From: UBA940 sp031548515
GTDB taxonomy: Bacteria; Bacteroidota; Bacteroidia; Bacteroidales; Rikenellaceae
Assembly (NCBI GenBank): GCA_031548515.1
Contig: JAVBRB010000008.1
Span: forward strand, 1-64,000
Length of the DNA stretch: 64,000 nt
Direction of reading: 5' to 3'
Shown here: positions 30,399 to 39,519 of the stretch, one piece after another
Layout of the letters: each line of letters begins with the position of its first letter
Numbering within the stretch: the stretch's first letter is position 1
The notes under the pieces: model-generated
Databases searched by the model: none
What the model was told of the DNA's origin: nothing
Seen by the model: the letters and a program-made list of their open reading frames with translations, nothing else
Position numbers and translations under genes: made by a program

Positions 30399-31877
30399 AT
30401 GGAAACTAAGAATTTCGTGGCGTTCGACCTGGGTGCGACCAGCGGACGCACCATCCTCGGGACACTCGCCGACGGCAGACTCACGCTAAAGGAACTTACC
30501 CGTTTCCCCAACCAAATGGTCACACTTGCCGGCCACTACCACTGGAACATTTTCTCATTGTACGAGCACCTCAAAGATGGCCTCGCTGCCGCCGCGAAGG
30601 AAGGAGTAGAAATCACATCCATTGGAATAGATACCTGGGGAGTCGATTTCGCCTTCATCGGAAAAGACGGCTCGGTTATGGGGATGCCCTACGCATACCG
30701 CGATCCGGCGATCGCCACCGCGCACACCGAATATTTCGAAAAGGTGCTACCACGCGAAAAGGTCTACGCCAAGACCGGCATCCAGATAATGAATTTCAAC
30801 TCGCTTTTCCAGATATACGCAAGGCGCCGCGACAAATCTTCGCAACTCGAAGCGGCAGACCGCCTGCTCTTCATGTCCGATGCGCTTAGCTATATGCTGA
30901 CTGGGAATATGGTTACTGAATACACGATCGCCTCGACTTCGCAGATGCTCGACCCGGTCACAAAACGCATGGACGCAGAACTGTTGGAGTCGGTTGGTTT
31001 GACGGAAGCGGCCTTCGGAGACATAGTCAAGCCTGGCCACATGGTGGGAATGCTTCGCAGGGCTATCGCCGAAGAGGCGGGACTGCCGCAGATACCCGTC
31101 GTAGCGGTCGCCGGGCACGACACAGGTTCAGCCGTCGCAGCCGTCCCGGCCTCCGACGAGAAGTTCGCATACCTCAGCTCGGGGACCTGGTCGCTGATGG
31201 GCATAGAGGTCGAACAGCCTGTCATCACGGAAGAAACCTCGCGCCTGAACATCACCAACGAAGGGGGCGTGGAGGGCACCACACGCCTCTTGAAGAACAT
31301 TACCGGCATGTGGCTGGTAGAGCAGTGCCTCGCCGAATGGAAACGGCATGGTGCAGCCTACAGCTATCCGGAAATGGTCGAGATGGCCATCGCCGCGCCG
31401 GAGTTCCATGCATATATCGACCCGGACGACCCGTCGTTCGCCGACCCGGCGAGCATGACGGCCGCCATAGACGCCTACTGCGCGCGCACCGGCCAGAAAA
31501 AACCGTCGGGCCACGGCGAATATGTGCGCGTGATCTTCGAGAGCCTCGCGCTGAAATACCGCAAAGTCCTTGAAATGTTCAAAGGACTCGCCCCGTTCCC
31601 GGTCGAAAAACTCCACGTCATCGGGGGCGGTTCGAGAAATACACTGCTGAACCAGTTCACGGCCAACTCCATCGGCATTCCGGTGATCGCCGGACCGTCG
31701 GAAGCCACTGCCATAGGCAACATCATGATACAGGCCAAAGCGGCCGGAATGGTGGGTACGCTGCAGGAGATGAGAGCCATGATCGCTGCAGGAGTCGAAA
31801 CCCACACCTATACCCCGCAGGACACCGCGAAGTGGCATAAAGCTTATCAGGAATTTATTAAAACAATAAATTCCTGA
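30399..31877 (+). CDS. rhaB: Rhamnulokinase
   Basis: A 492-residue FGGY-type sugar kinase that phosphorylates L-rhamnulose at C1. The N-terminal phosphate-binding FDLGATSGRTILG, the IGIDTWGVDFAF and AVAGHDTGSAVAAVP blocks and the C-terminal HVIGGGSRNTLLNQFTAN are typical of RhaB. It opens the rhamnose module; rhaA follows 59 bases later. Its stop codon lies inside a perfect 18-base inverted repeat. Confidence 0.94.
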   Translation: METKNFVAFDLGATSGRTILGTLADGRLTLKELTRFPNQMVTLAGHYHWNIFSLYEHLKDGLAAAAKEGVEITSIGIDTWGVDFAFIGKDGSVMGMPYAYRDPAIATAHTEYFEKVLPREKVYAKTGIQIMNFNSLFQIYARRRDKSSQLEAADRLLFMSDALSYMLTGNMVTEYTIASTSQMLDPVTKRMDAELLESVGLTEAAFGDIVKPGHMVGMLRRAIAEEAGLPQIPVVAVAGHDTGSAVAAVPASDEKFAYLSSGTWSLMGIEVEQPVITEETSRLNITNEGGVEGTTRLLKNITGMWLVEQCLAEWKRHGAAYSYPEMVEMAIAAPEFHAYIDPDDPSFADPASMTAAIDAYCARTGQKKPSGHGEYVRVIFESLALKYRKVLEMFKGLAPFPVEKLHVIGGGSRNTLLNQFTANSIGIPVIAGPSEATAIGNIMIQAKAAGMVGTLQEMRAMIAAGVETHTYTPQDTAKWHKAYQEFIKTINS

Positions 31878-31882
31878 TAAGC
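31842..31882 (+). other. Perfect hairpin spanning the rhaB stop codon
   Basis: GCTTATCAGGAATTTATT (31842-31859) and its exact reverse complement (31865-31882) surround a 5-base loop. The TGA stop of rhaB is in the right arm. There is no T-tract, so it is more likely an mRNA stability or processing element than a terminator. Confidence 0.75.
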
Positions 31883-31936
31883 GAATGAAGTATTTAGGAA
31901 TGAAGAAAAACTCATAACTTATAATTCACAACTCCA

Positions 31937-33193
31937 ATGAAACAGGACCAGGTAATCAAGGCTTACGAAGCCGCCAAAGCGCGTTACGCCGAATTCGGCA
32001 TCGACACCGGCAAGGCGCTGGAACAACTCGCGAAACTGTCGCTCTCGCTGCATTGCTGGCAGACCGACGACGTCAGCGGATTCGAAAATCCGGACGGGGA
32101 CCTCTCGGGCGGTATCGCGGCGACCGGCAATTACCCCGGCAAGGCACGCAATATCGCTGAAGTCAGGGCCGACCTCGAAAAAGCCGCTTCACTCATCCCT
32201 GGCAGCCACCGTGTCAGCCTCCATGCCATCTACGGCGACTTCGGAGACAAAAAAGTGGACCGCGACCAGATCGGCGTCGAGCATTTCCAGAGTTGGATCG
32301 ACTGGGCGAAGGCCAACGACCTCAAGCTCGACTTCAATTCCACCAGTTTCTCGCACCCGAGAAGCGGCGACCAGAGCCTCGCAAACCGCGATAAGGGCAT
32401 CCGCGACTTTTGGATCGAGCACACCATACGCAGCCGCGCCATAGCCGACGAAATGGGACGCCAACTCGGAAACCCGGCCTGCCACAACCTGTGGATACAC
32501 GACGGTTCGAAGGATATCACCGTCGACCGCTATCTCTACCGTCAACTGCTCAAGGACTCCCTTGACAAAATTTTCGCAAAAAAGTTCGCAAACGTGAAGG
32601 ACGCCGTCGAAAGCAAGCTGTTCGGCATGGGCCTCGAGAGCTACACCGTCGGTTCGCACGAATTCTACATGGGTTATGCGGCCAAAAACAATATCATGTG
32701 CACCCTCGACATGGGCCACTACCACCCCACCGAGGAGACATACGACAAAATATCGTCTCTGCTGCTGTTCACTCCCGAGATAATGCTCCATGTGAGCCGT
32801 CCGGTACGTTGGGACAGCGACCATGTGGTTATCCTTAACGACAGCGTGATGATGCTGGCGCAGGAGATCGTGTGGGCCGACGCCATGGACCGTACCAACG
32901 TCGGACTCGATTATTTCGACGCCTCGATAAACCGCATAGGGGCTTATGTGATCGGTTCGCGCGCAACACAAAAGGCATTCCTGCAGGCGTTCCTCAGTCC
33001 GATCCGGACATTGCGCGAAGACGAGGCCGGGGGACGTTTCTTCCAGCGTCTGGCCCGTCTCGAAGAGGCCAAGAGTCTTCCATGGGCAGATGTCTACAAC
33101 TACTTCTGCATGAAGCAGGATGTTCCCGTCGCCGAGGACTTCATCGCCGACATCGAAAAATACGAAAAGGAAGTGACTTCCAAGCGGTCGTAA
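31937..33193 (+). CDS. rhaA: L-rhamnose isomerase
   Basis: A 418-residue metal-dependent isomerase converting L-rhamnose to L-rhamnulose. Diagnostic stretches are LSLHCWQTDDVSGFE near residue 38, LDFNSTSFSHP, NLWIHDGSKDITVDR and CTLDMGHYHPTEE. Length is normal. It lies between rhaB and rhaT. Confidence 0.97.
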   Translation: MKQDQVIKAYEAAKARYAEFGIDTGKALEQLAKLSLSLHCWQTDDVSGFENPDGDLSGGIAATGNYPGKARNIAEVRADLEKAASLIPGSHRVSLHAIYGDFGDKKVDRDQIGVEHFQSWIDWAKANDLKLDFNSTSFSHPRSGDQSLANRDKGIRDFWIEHTIRSRAIADEMGRQLGNPACHNLWIHDGSKDITVDRYLYRQLLKDSLDKIFAKKFANVKDAVESKLFGMGLESYTVGSHEFYMGYAAKNNIMCTLDMGHYHPTEETYDKISSLLLFTPEIMLHVSRPVRWDSDHVVILNDSVMMLAQEIVWADAMDRTNVGLDYFDASINRIGAYVIGSRATQKAFLQAFLSPIRTLREDEAGGRFFQRLARLEEAKSLPWADVYNYFCMKQDVPVAEDFIADIEKYEKEVTSKRS

Positions 33194-33233
33194 CGACTGA
33201 GTCAATCCTCAAATTACTTAAACTTATCGAATC

Positions 33234-34253
33234 ATGGAAATCCTGTTGGGACTGCTCATCATAGCCGTCGGGAGCTTCGGACAATCGAGTTCCTATGTCC
33301 CCATCAAAAAGGTAAAGGAATGGAGCTGGGAAAGTTTCTGGCTCTCCCAGGGCGTTTTCGCGTGGCTCGTCTGGCCGCTGCTCGGCGCGCTGCTGGCGAT
33401 CCCCGCAAGCGGCTCGCTCATGGGGCTTCTGGAGTCGGGCGGCGCATTACAGTCTATCGGCTTCGGCATACTGTGGGGCGTCGGCGGTCTGACTTTCGGC
33501 CTCAGCATGCGGTATCTGGGCGTGGCTCTCGGACAAAGCATATCGCTGGGCACATGCTCGGCTTTCGGAACGCTCATCCCGGCGATCATGGCGGGCGACA
33601 ATCTTTTCCGGGGCGATGGGTTAATCCTGCTGCTGGGTGTCTGCGTCACGCTCGCAGGCATCACAGTGATCGGATTTGCCGGCTCGCTGCGGGCGAAGTG
33701 TATGACCGAAGAGCAGAAAAAAGCGGCCATCAAGGACTTCGCGCTTACGAAAGGCCTTCTGGTGGCCCTGCTGGCAGGGGTGATGAGCGCATGTTTCGCT
33801 CTGGGCCTCAACGCCGGAACCCCTATTAAAGCCGCCGCGCTTGCCCAAGGCGTAAGTCCCCTGTTCGCCGGACTTCCCGTGATCCTGATGGTGACTTTGG
33901 GCGGTTTCGTAACCAACGCGTCGTACTGCCTTTACCAGAACGCAAAGAACAAGACTTTCGGCGATTACGGCAAAAAAGGGGTGCTGGCCAACAACCTGCT
34001 GTTCTGTGCGCTGGCCGGGGTACTGTGGTACTCTCAGTTCTTCGGGCTGGAGATGGGTAAGAGTTTCCTTGTCGATTCGCCCGTTCTGCTGGCATTCTCA
34101 TGGAGCATCCTGATGTCGCTCAACATCGTCTTCTCGAACGCGTGGGGCCTAATCCTAAAAGAATGGAAAGGATGCAACAAGCGTACTATGACCATCCTTG
34201 CAGTAGGTTTGGCGATACTTATATTCTCGGTTTTCTTCCCTTCTTTATTTTAA
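33234..34253 (+). CDS. rhaT: L-rhamnose/proton symporter
   Basis: A 339-residue inner-membrane transporter with about ten hydrophobic segments, beginning with a membrane segment at LLIIAVGSFGQSSSYVPIKKV and containing WESFWLSQGVFAWLVWPL and FGLSMRYLGVALGQSI, which are typical of RhaT. Imports L-rhamnose released outside or in the periplasm by the GH106 enzyme encoded downstream. Confidence 0.95.
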   Translation: MEILLGLLIIAVGSFGQSSSYVPIKKVKEWSWESFWLSQGVFAWLVWPLLGALLAIPASGSLMGLLESGGALQSIGFGILWGVGGLTFGLSMRYLGVALGQSISLGTCSAFGTLIPAIMAGDNLFRGDGLILLLGVCVTLAGITVIGFAGSLRAKCMTEEQKKAAIKDFALTKGLLVALLAGVMSACFALGLNAGTPIKAAALAQGVSPLFAGLPVILMVTLGGFVTNASYCLYQNAKNKTFGDYGKKGVLANNLLFCALAGVLWYSQFFGLEMGKSFLVDSPVLLAFSWSILMSLNIVFSNAWGLILKEWKGCNKRTMTILAVGLAILIFSVFFPSLF

Positions 34254-34321
34254 ATTTGGCCGGATTTCAGTATATTGACAGCGCGGACGGGACGCAGAAC
34301 ATCGTACTGTCCTCTGCATTT

Positions 34322-35233
34322 ATGGACGAAGCCATACACCTGAAATATCTGATCGCCGGCGAGAACGACCGGCTGTGGGGACTGACGATAAATTCAGTGG
34401 GCCACCAGAACGTGAAATCAGGCGAGGCGTATCCCCCAGGCAATCACCCGACCCGCTACCTTTTTTCGCCTGGCAAAGGGCGCATCCTCGACGAGTACCA
34501 GCTCCTGTACATAGTCAAGGGCAGCGGCGAGTTCCTGTCGGAAAGCACAGGAAGGGAAAAGCCGCTTTCGGTTTCGGAAGGAAGTATGTTCATGCTTTTC
34601 CCTGGAGAATGGCACAATTACCGTCCCGATCCGCATACCGGATGGGATGAATACTGGATCGGATTCCAGGGCGAGGTGATTGACAACCGCGTCGCGAACG
34701 GATTCTTCAGCCGACAGAGGCCGGTCCTGAGAACAGGCATCAACGACGAAATAGTATCGCTATACCGCCGCGCCATCAGCATCGCGATAGAACAGCGTTC
34801 GGGATACCAACAGGTCCTTGCGGGTGTCGTCAACCTGATGCTCGGAGTAGCCTACTCTGCGGACCGGAATTGGATGCTCGGAGGAAGAGAGGTGGAGGGG
34901 CGCATCAATCGCGCAAAGATTATCATAGCCGAAGAATACCGCGACATAAAACCAGAAGCCGTCGCGGCAAGACTCAATATGAGCTATTCGAGTTTCCGCA
35001 AGATATTCCGAGAATACACCGGCTTCGCCCCGATGCAGTATATCCATGAACACAAGATCGGGAAGGCAAAGGAACTGCTGACCAATACAGACGCGCCTAT
35101 CAAGGAGATAGCCTACCGGCTCGGGTTCGGGAACCACGAATATTTCTTCACGTCGTTCCGCAGGAGCACAGGGCATACTCCTCTCAACTACCGTAAGATA
35201 ACACAGGGAAGAAACCTCGATAAAACCGAATAA
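34322..35233 (+). CDS. AraC-family transcriptional regulator of the rhamnose module
   Basis: A 303-residue regulator. The N-terminal cupin-like sensor part runs over residues about 10-150 (LYIVKGSGEFL, FMLFPGEWHNYRPD), and the C-terminal two-helix-turn-helix DNA-binding domain runs over about 200-295 (ARLNMSYSSFRKIFREYTGFAP, then IAYRLGFGNHEYFFTSFRRSTGHTPLNYR). I chose the ATG at 34322; an open frame continues upstream into rhaT, but that part has no domain and overlaps the transporter. Position suggests that it activates the rhamnose genes when rhamnose binds; this is inference. Confidence 0.85.
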   Translation: MDEAIHLKYLIAGENDRLWGLTINSVGHQNVKSGEAYPPGNHPTRYLFSPGKGRILDEYQLLYIVKGSGEFLSESTGREKPLSVSEGSMFMLFPGEWHNYRPDPHTGWDEYWIGFQGEVIDNRVANGFFSRQRPVLRTGINDEIVSLYRRAISIAIEQRSGYQQVLAGVVNLMLGVAYSADRNWMLGGREVEGRINRAKIIIAEEYRDIKPEAVAARLNMSYSSFRKIFREYTGFAPMQYIHEHKIGKAKELLTNTDAPIKEIAYRLGFGNHEYFFTSFRRSTGHTPLNYRKITQGRNLDKTE

Positions 35234-35245
35234 AAACAGACCGAA

Positions 35246-38200
35246 ATGAAACAGACATATATCTTCTGCCTGTGCGTACTGGCAGCCGCAACACTTTGGG
35301 GATGCAGGGACGACATCCAGGGGAAGCAACTCGAAGCGGGATTCACAGACACGCCCGACTCCATAAAAATATCTGCATACTGGTACTGGATATCCGACCA
35401 TATATCTCACGAAGGGGTGGTAGAAGACCTGAAAGCAATGAAAGAGGCGGGCATAGGGCGGGCATACATAGGCAACATCGGTATCGGAGATTTGGACAAA
35501 GGGACCGGCCGGGTCAGATTCGGCACGGACGAGTGGTGGGACATCCTTCACACGGCTCTCAAAACGGCTACCGAACTTGGTATAGAGATAGGCATTTTCA
35601 ACAGTCCCGGATGGAGCCAGTCCGGTGGTCCGTGGGTAAAGCCAGGGGAGGCCATGCGTTACCTTGCATCCACGCAAACTGCCGTAGAAGGCGGCCGGAG
35701 AGTACGGATATCGCTTCCAAGGCCCCAAAAACCGTTCGCTGAAGACTTTCAGGATGTAAAAGTATTAGCATATCCTGTGGTTAAGGGTAAGACACATGTG
35801 GAAAAGAACATGATGTCACTGATACAAAATGGAGAAAGTATAAATTATTTTAATTTTCCCGATCCTTTCACACTGCGCAGCCTGAAGATTTTCACTTCTT
35901 CCGTTCCCATAAATTCGCCTGCGCGCATTGAAGTCATGGAAGGTGGCGGATGGCGCACCCTGGCCGAGTTCCGCATAGACCGTTTCAACGCGGCGCTCAA
36001 CGTCGGTTTCGATCCTCACGCTCCGGTGGTCGTTTCGGTTCCTGAAACCACAGCCACCACCTTCCGTCTTGCGGTCACGGACATGGCGGCAGGAAGTTGG
36101 CTGGAAAGATTCGAACTTTCATCCGTTCCGGCGGTCGAGCGCTACCCCGAAAAAACGTTGGCAAAGATGTACCAGACACCGCTGCCCTACTGGCACGAAT
36201 ATATGTGGCGCGACCAACCGGTTGCAGACGATCCTTCGCTGGTAGTAGACCCTGCGGCGGTAGTCGATATTTCCCGGTATTTCGACGGCGAGATCCTGAC
36301 GTGGGACGCTCCTGCAGGCGACTGGATCGTGATGCGAACTGGAATGCTGCCGACTGGGGTGACGAACTCGCCCGCCGGTCCCGAAGGCACCGGACTGGAA
36401 GCCGATAAAATGAGCAAGGAACACATACGCTCGCATTTCGACGCATTTATGGGCGAGATCATACGCCGCATTCCGGCAGAAGACCGCCGGAGCTGGAAAG
36501 TCGTGGTGCAGGACAGCTACGAAACAGGGGGACAGAACTTCACAGACGATTTTCTAAAGGATTTCGAAGAGTGTTACGGCTACAGCGCCGTGCCGTATCT
36601 ACCCGTATACGACGGGGTGGTTGTCGGCAGCGAGGATATTTCCGACCGCTTCCTGTGGGACGTGCGCCGACTGGTTGCAGACAAAGTGGCCTATGATTAT
36701 GTGGGAGGGCTGCGGGACGTGTGCCATGAACACGGTCTGACCACATGGTTAGAGAATTACGGACACTGGGGATTCCCCGGCGAGTTCCTGCAATACGGAG
36801 GTCAGTCCGACGAAATCGGCGGGGAATTCTGGAGCGAAGGCGAACTGGGCGACATCGAGAACCGCGCCGCGTCTTCCTGCGGACATATATACGGCAAAAA
36901 CCGCATATACGCAGAGTCTTTCACCGCGGGCGGAGGCGGTTTCCACCGTTATCCTGCCATGATGAAACAGAGGGGCGACCGTTTCTTTACGGAAGGAATC
37001 AACAGTACGCTGCTGCACGTCGTGATCTCACAGCCATACGAAGACCGCGAACCGGGCGTTAATGCATGGTTCGGCAACGAATTCAACAGAAAGAACACGT
37101 GGTATCCCCATATGCACCTGTTCACTGAATATCTGAAACGCACGAATTATATGCTGCAACAGGGTATCAACATTGCCGATGCGGCCTATTTCATAGGTGA
37201 GGACGCCCCGAAGATGACCGGCGCGGCCGACCCCGCGCTGCCGAAAGGATATCAGTTCGACTACATAAACGCCGAAGTACTTATCCGCGACGCATTCGTG
37301 AAGGACGGCATGCTGACGCTTCCGCACGGGACGCAATACCGCATACTGGTGCTGCCGAAACAAGAGACCATGCGTCCCGAAATGCTGGCGAAACTCGAGC
37401 GCCTGATCCTGGATGGCGCCATCATACTCGGCCCGGCCCCGAAACGCTCGCCAAGTATGCAAAACTACCCTGAAGCTGACAGGTTGATAACCGAAGCGGC
37501 CGGCCGGCTCTGGTCAAAGATCGATCCTGCCAAAAAATATGCGGACATCGGCAATGGCAAATTAATAGACGGTATGGACATGACCGAAGCGTTCGCGCTT
37601 ATCGGATGTCCCCCGGATATGTCCGCTGCACCTGGCGAACCGCTGCTTTACGGCCACCGCAGGCTGAAAGGCATAGACATCTATTTCGTTTCGAACCAGA
37701 GCGGCGAAACCATTACAGCCGCACCCGGATTCAGGGTGAAGATGATGAAGCCCGAATTATGGGATGCCGTATCCGGCGAAATCCGCGACATCGGCTCATT
37801 CAGCCAGACGGAAACCGGGACTGTGGTCCCTTTAAAGCTCGCGCCCTATGAAAGCGCATTCATCGTGTTCCGCAGCAAAGCCGGGGAAATGCCGACTCCG
37901 GCCGATGTTTCGGTTAATTACGGCTATACGGAAACGATAGCCGAGCCGGACGGGGCATGGACCGTAAAATTCGACGCAGCCAAACGCGGCCCCTCCGAAC
38001 CGGTGACCATGGAGAAACTGCAGGATATCTCCCGCAGCGACGATCCAGGAATCAGATATTATTCGGGCATGCTGACCTATGAAAACACGTTCGAACTTCC
38101 GAAGGTTCCAGAAGGACGCGTCTTTGCGGACCTGGGCGCATTGACCGCAATGGCAAAGGTTTGGATAAACGGAGAATACGCCGGAGGGGCATGGACGCCG

Positions 38201-38413
38201 CCCTACAGGGTCGACATAACCGGTTTAGTGAAACAGGGCAGGAACGAGCTTACGGTCGAGGTGACGACCACATGGAGAAACCGTCTTATCGGAGACTTGA
38301 ACCTGCCAGAAAGCGAGCGCCGCACGTGGCTCACCGCCCAACCCTGGAAAGCCGATTCGCCGTTGGATCAGTCGGGTCTGATGGGGCCTGTGATGATCGG
38401 AAACTCCAAATAA
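35246..38413 (+). CDS. GH106-type alpha-L-rhamnosidase lipoprotein
   Basis: A 1055-residue envelope enzyme with a lipoprotein signal (LWGC, Cys20). The N-terminal block ISAYWYWISDHISHEGVVEDL, GIGRAYIGNIG and GIFNSPGWSQSGGPWVKP is characteristic of the GH106 rhamnosidase-like barrel. The C-terminal 150 residues form a GH2-like jelly-roll (MAKVWINGEYAGGAWTPPYRVDI). It starts 12 bases after the regulator gene, closing a module that runs from rhamnoside cleavage through uptake to phosphorylation. The exact linkage is not predictable. Confidence 0.87.
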   Translation: MKQTYIFCLCVLAAATLWGCRDDIQGKQLEAGFTDTPDSIKISAYWYWISDHISHEGVVEDLKAMKEAGIGRAYIGNIGIGDLDKGTGRVRFGTDEWWDILHTALKTATELGIEIGIFNSPGWSQSGGPWVKPGEAMRYLASTQTAVEGGRRVRISLPRPQKPFAEDFQDVKVLAYPVVKGKTHVEKNMMSLIQNGESINYFNFPDPFTLRSLKIFTSSVPINSPARIEVMEGGGWRTLAEFRIDRFNAALNVGFDPHAPVVVSVPETTATTFRLAVTDMAAGSWLERFELSSVPAVERYPEKTLAKMYQTPLPYWHEYMWRDQPVADDPSLVVDPAAVVDISRYFDGEILTWDAPAGDWIVMRTGMLPTGVTNSPAGPEGTGLEADKMSKEHIRSHFDAFMGEIIRRIPAEDRRSWKVVVQDSYETGGQNFTDDFLKDFEECYGYSAVPYLPVYDGVVVGSEDISDRFLWDVRRLVADKVAYDYVGGLRDVCHEHGLTTWLENYGHWGFPGEFLQYGGQSDEIGGEFWSEGELGDIENRAASSCGHIYGKNRIYAESFTAGGGGFHRYPAMMKQRGDRFFTEGINSTLLHVVISQPYEDREPGVNAWFGNEFNRKNTWYPHMHLFTEYLKRTNYMLQQGINIADAAYFIGEDAPKMTGAADPALPKGYQFDYINAEVLIRDAFVKDGMLTLPHGTQYRILVLPKQETMRPEMLAKLERLILDGAIILGPAPKRSPSMQNYPEADRLITEAAGRLWSKIDPAKKYADIGNGKLIDGMDMTEAFALIGCPPDMSAAPGEPLLYGHRRLKGIDIYFVSNQSGETITAAPGFRVKMMKPELWDAVSGEIRDIGSFSQTETGTVVPLKLAPYESAFIVFRSKAGEMPTPADVSVNYGYTETIAEPDGAWTVKFDAAKRGPSEPVTMEKLQDISRSDDPGIRYYSGMLTYENTFELPKVPEGRVFADLGALTAMAKVWINGEYAGGAWTPPYRVDITGLVKQGRNELTVEVTTTWRNRLIGDLNLPESERRTWLTAQPWKADSPLDQSGLMGPVMIGNSK

Positions 38414-38518
38414 TACAGAATGCTTAAATTGTCATGAATCCCGAAGTTTGTAAGGACTACAAAGGAAGTTTATAACTTTACAGAACATTAGGACACGCTT
38501 CAGCATAACTCAAATAAA

Positions 38519-38550
38519 TTTGGCCCTGCATTCAGCTTTTCGTATATTTG
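38519..38550 (+). promoter_or_regulatory. Promoter of fabI
   Basis: TTTG (38519-38522), a 20-base spacer and TATATTTG (38543-38550) match the Bacteroidota consensus exactly, 23 bases before the start codon. Confidence 0.85.
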
Positions 38551-38573
38551 CCTCCGAATCAAACATAGGAAAC

Positions 38574-39434
38574 ATGGGATATGATCTTTTGAAAGGCAAG
38601 CGCGGGCTTATCTTCGGCGCACTCAACGATAAATCGATAGCATGGAAAGTGGCTGAACGGGCCGCGGAGGAAGGCGCGTCTTTCGTGCTTACCAACACCC
38701 CCGTTTCGATGCGCATGGGCGATATCGACATATTGGCGGAAAAATACAACACCATTGTCATACCTGCCGACGCCACCAAGGTCGACGACCTCGATAACCT
38801 CGTACAGAAAGGAACGGAATACCTCGGCGGGAAGTTCGATTTCGTGCTTCACTCCATAGGGATGTCGCCAAACGTGCGTAAAGGACGCCGCTACGACGAT
38901 CTCGATTACAACTATTACCACCAGACCATCGACGTGTCGGCAATGTCATTCCATAAAGTCATCCAGACCTGCCGCAAGCTCGACGCGATCGAGGAGTGGG
39001 GTTCGGTGGTGGCTCTCACTTATGTTGCGGCGCAACGCACGCTGTACGGCTACAACGATATGGCCGATGCGAAAGCCATGTTGGAGTCCATCGCACGCAG
39101 TTTCGGTTACATCTACGGCCGCGAAAAGAACATCCGCATCAACACTGTTTCGCAGTCGCCGACGCTGACGACCGCCGGACAAGGCGTCATGGGTATGGAA
39201 AACCTGCTGGATTTCGCTGAAAGGATGTCTCCACTGGGCAACGCGACTGCCGAGGAGTGCGCCGACTACGTAATCACGCTTTTTTCTGACCTTACGCGCA
39301 AGGTCACCATGCAGAACTTGTTCCATGACGGAGGATATTCGAGTATGGGCATGAGCCTCCACGCCATGCGTATATACAACGAAGGTTTGGAATATCAGGA
39401 TGTCAAGAACGACAGATCAAAGAATAGAAAGTAG
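38574..39434 (+). CDS. fabI: Enoyl-[acyl-carrier-protein] reductase (NADH)
   Basis: A 286-residue SDR enzyme doing the last reduction of each fatty-acid elongation cycle. The FabI-type nucleotide site is GLIFGALNDKSIAWKVA, and the catalytic Tyr-x6-Lys is YNDMADAK. Length is slightly above E. coli FabI owing to a short C-terminal tail. ATG 38574 is preferred over an in-frame TTG at 38520, which lies within the promoter. Single-gene transcript with its own promoter and terminator. Confidence 0.96.
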   Translation: MGYDLLKGKRGLIFGALNDKSIAWKVAERAAEEGASFVLTNTPVSMRMGDIDILAEKYNTIVIPADATKVDDLDNLVQKGTEYLGGKFDFVLHSIGMSPNVRKGRRYDDLDYNYYHQTIDVSAMSFHKVIQTCRKLDAIEEWGSVVALTYVAAQRTLYGYNDMADAKAMLESIARSFGYIYGREKNIRINTVSQSPTLTTAGQGVMGMENLLDFAERMSPLGNATAEECADYVITLFSDLTRKVTMQNLFHDGGYSSMGMSLHAMRIYNEGLEYQDVKNDRSKNRK

Positions 39435-39448
39435 GCGGCCGGATAACC

Positions 39449-39505
39449 GGATAATAAAAGAGCAACGCGTAACTCAAAAAGTTACGCGTTGCTCTTTTAT
39501 TATCC
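39449..39505. terminator. Perfect 26-bp hairpin terminator
   Basis: Arms 39449-39474 and 39480-39505 are exact reverse complements around a CAAAA loop. It separates fabI from the convergent epimerase gene and can act on both strands. Confidence 0.92.
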
Positions 39506-39519
39506 GTATTGCGGGACAG

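Noticed and set aside
34100..34321. N-terminal extension of the AraC regulator into rhaT
   Set aside because: It overlaps the transporter's coding region by about 150 bases and adds no regulator domain; the ATG at 34322 fits better.
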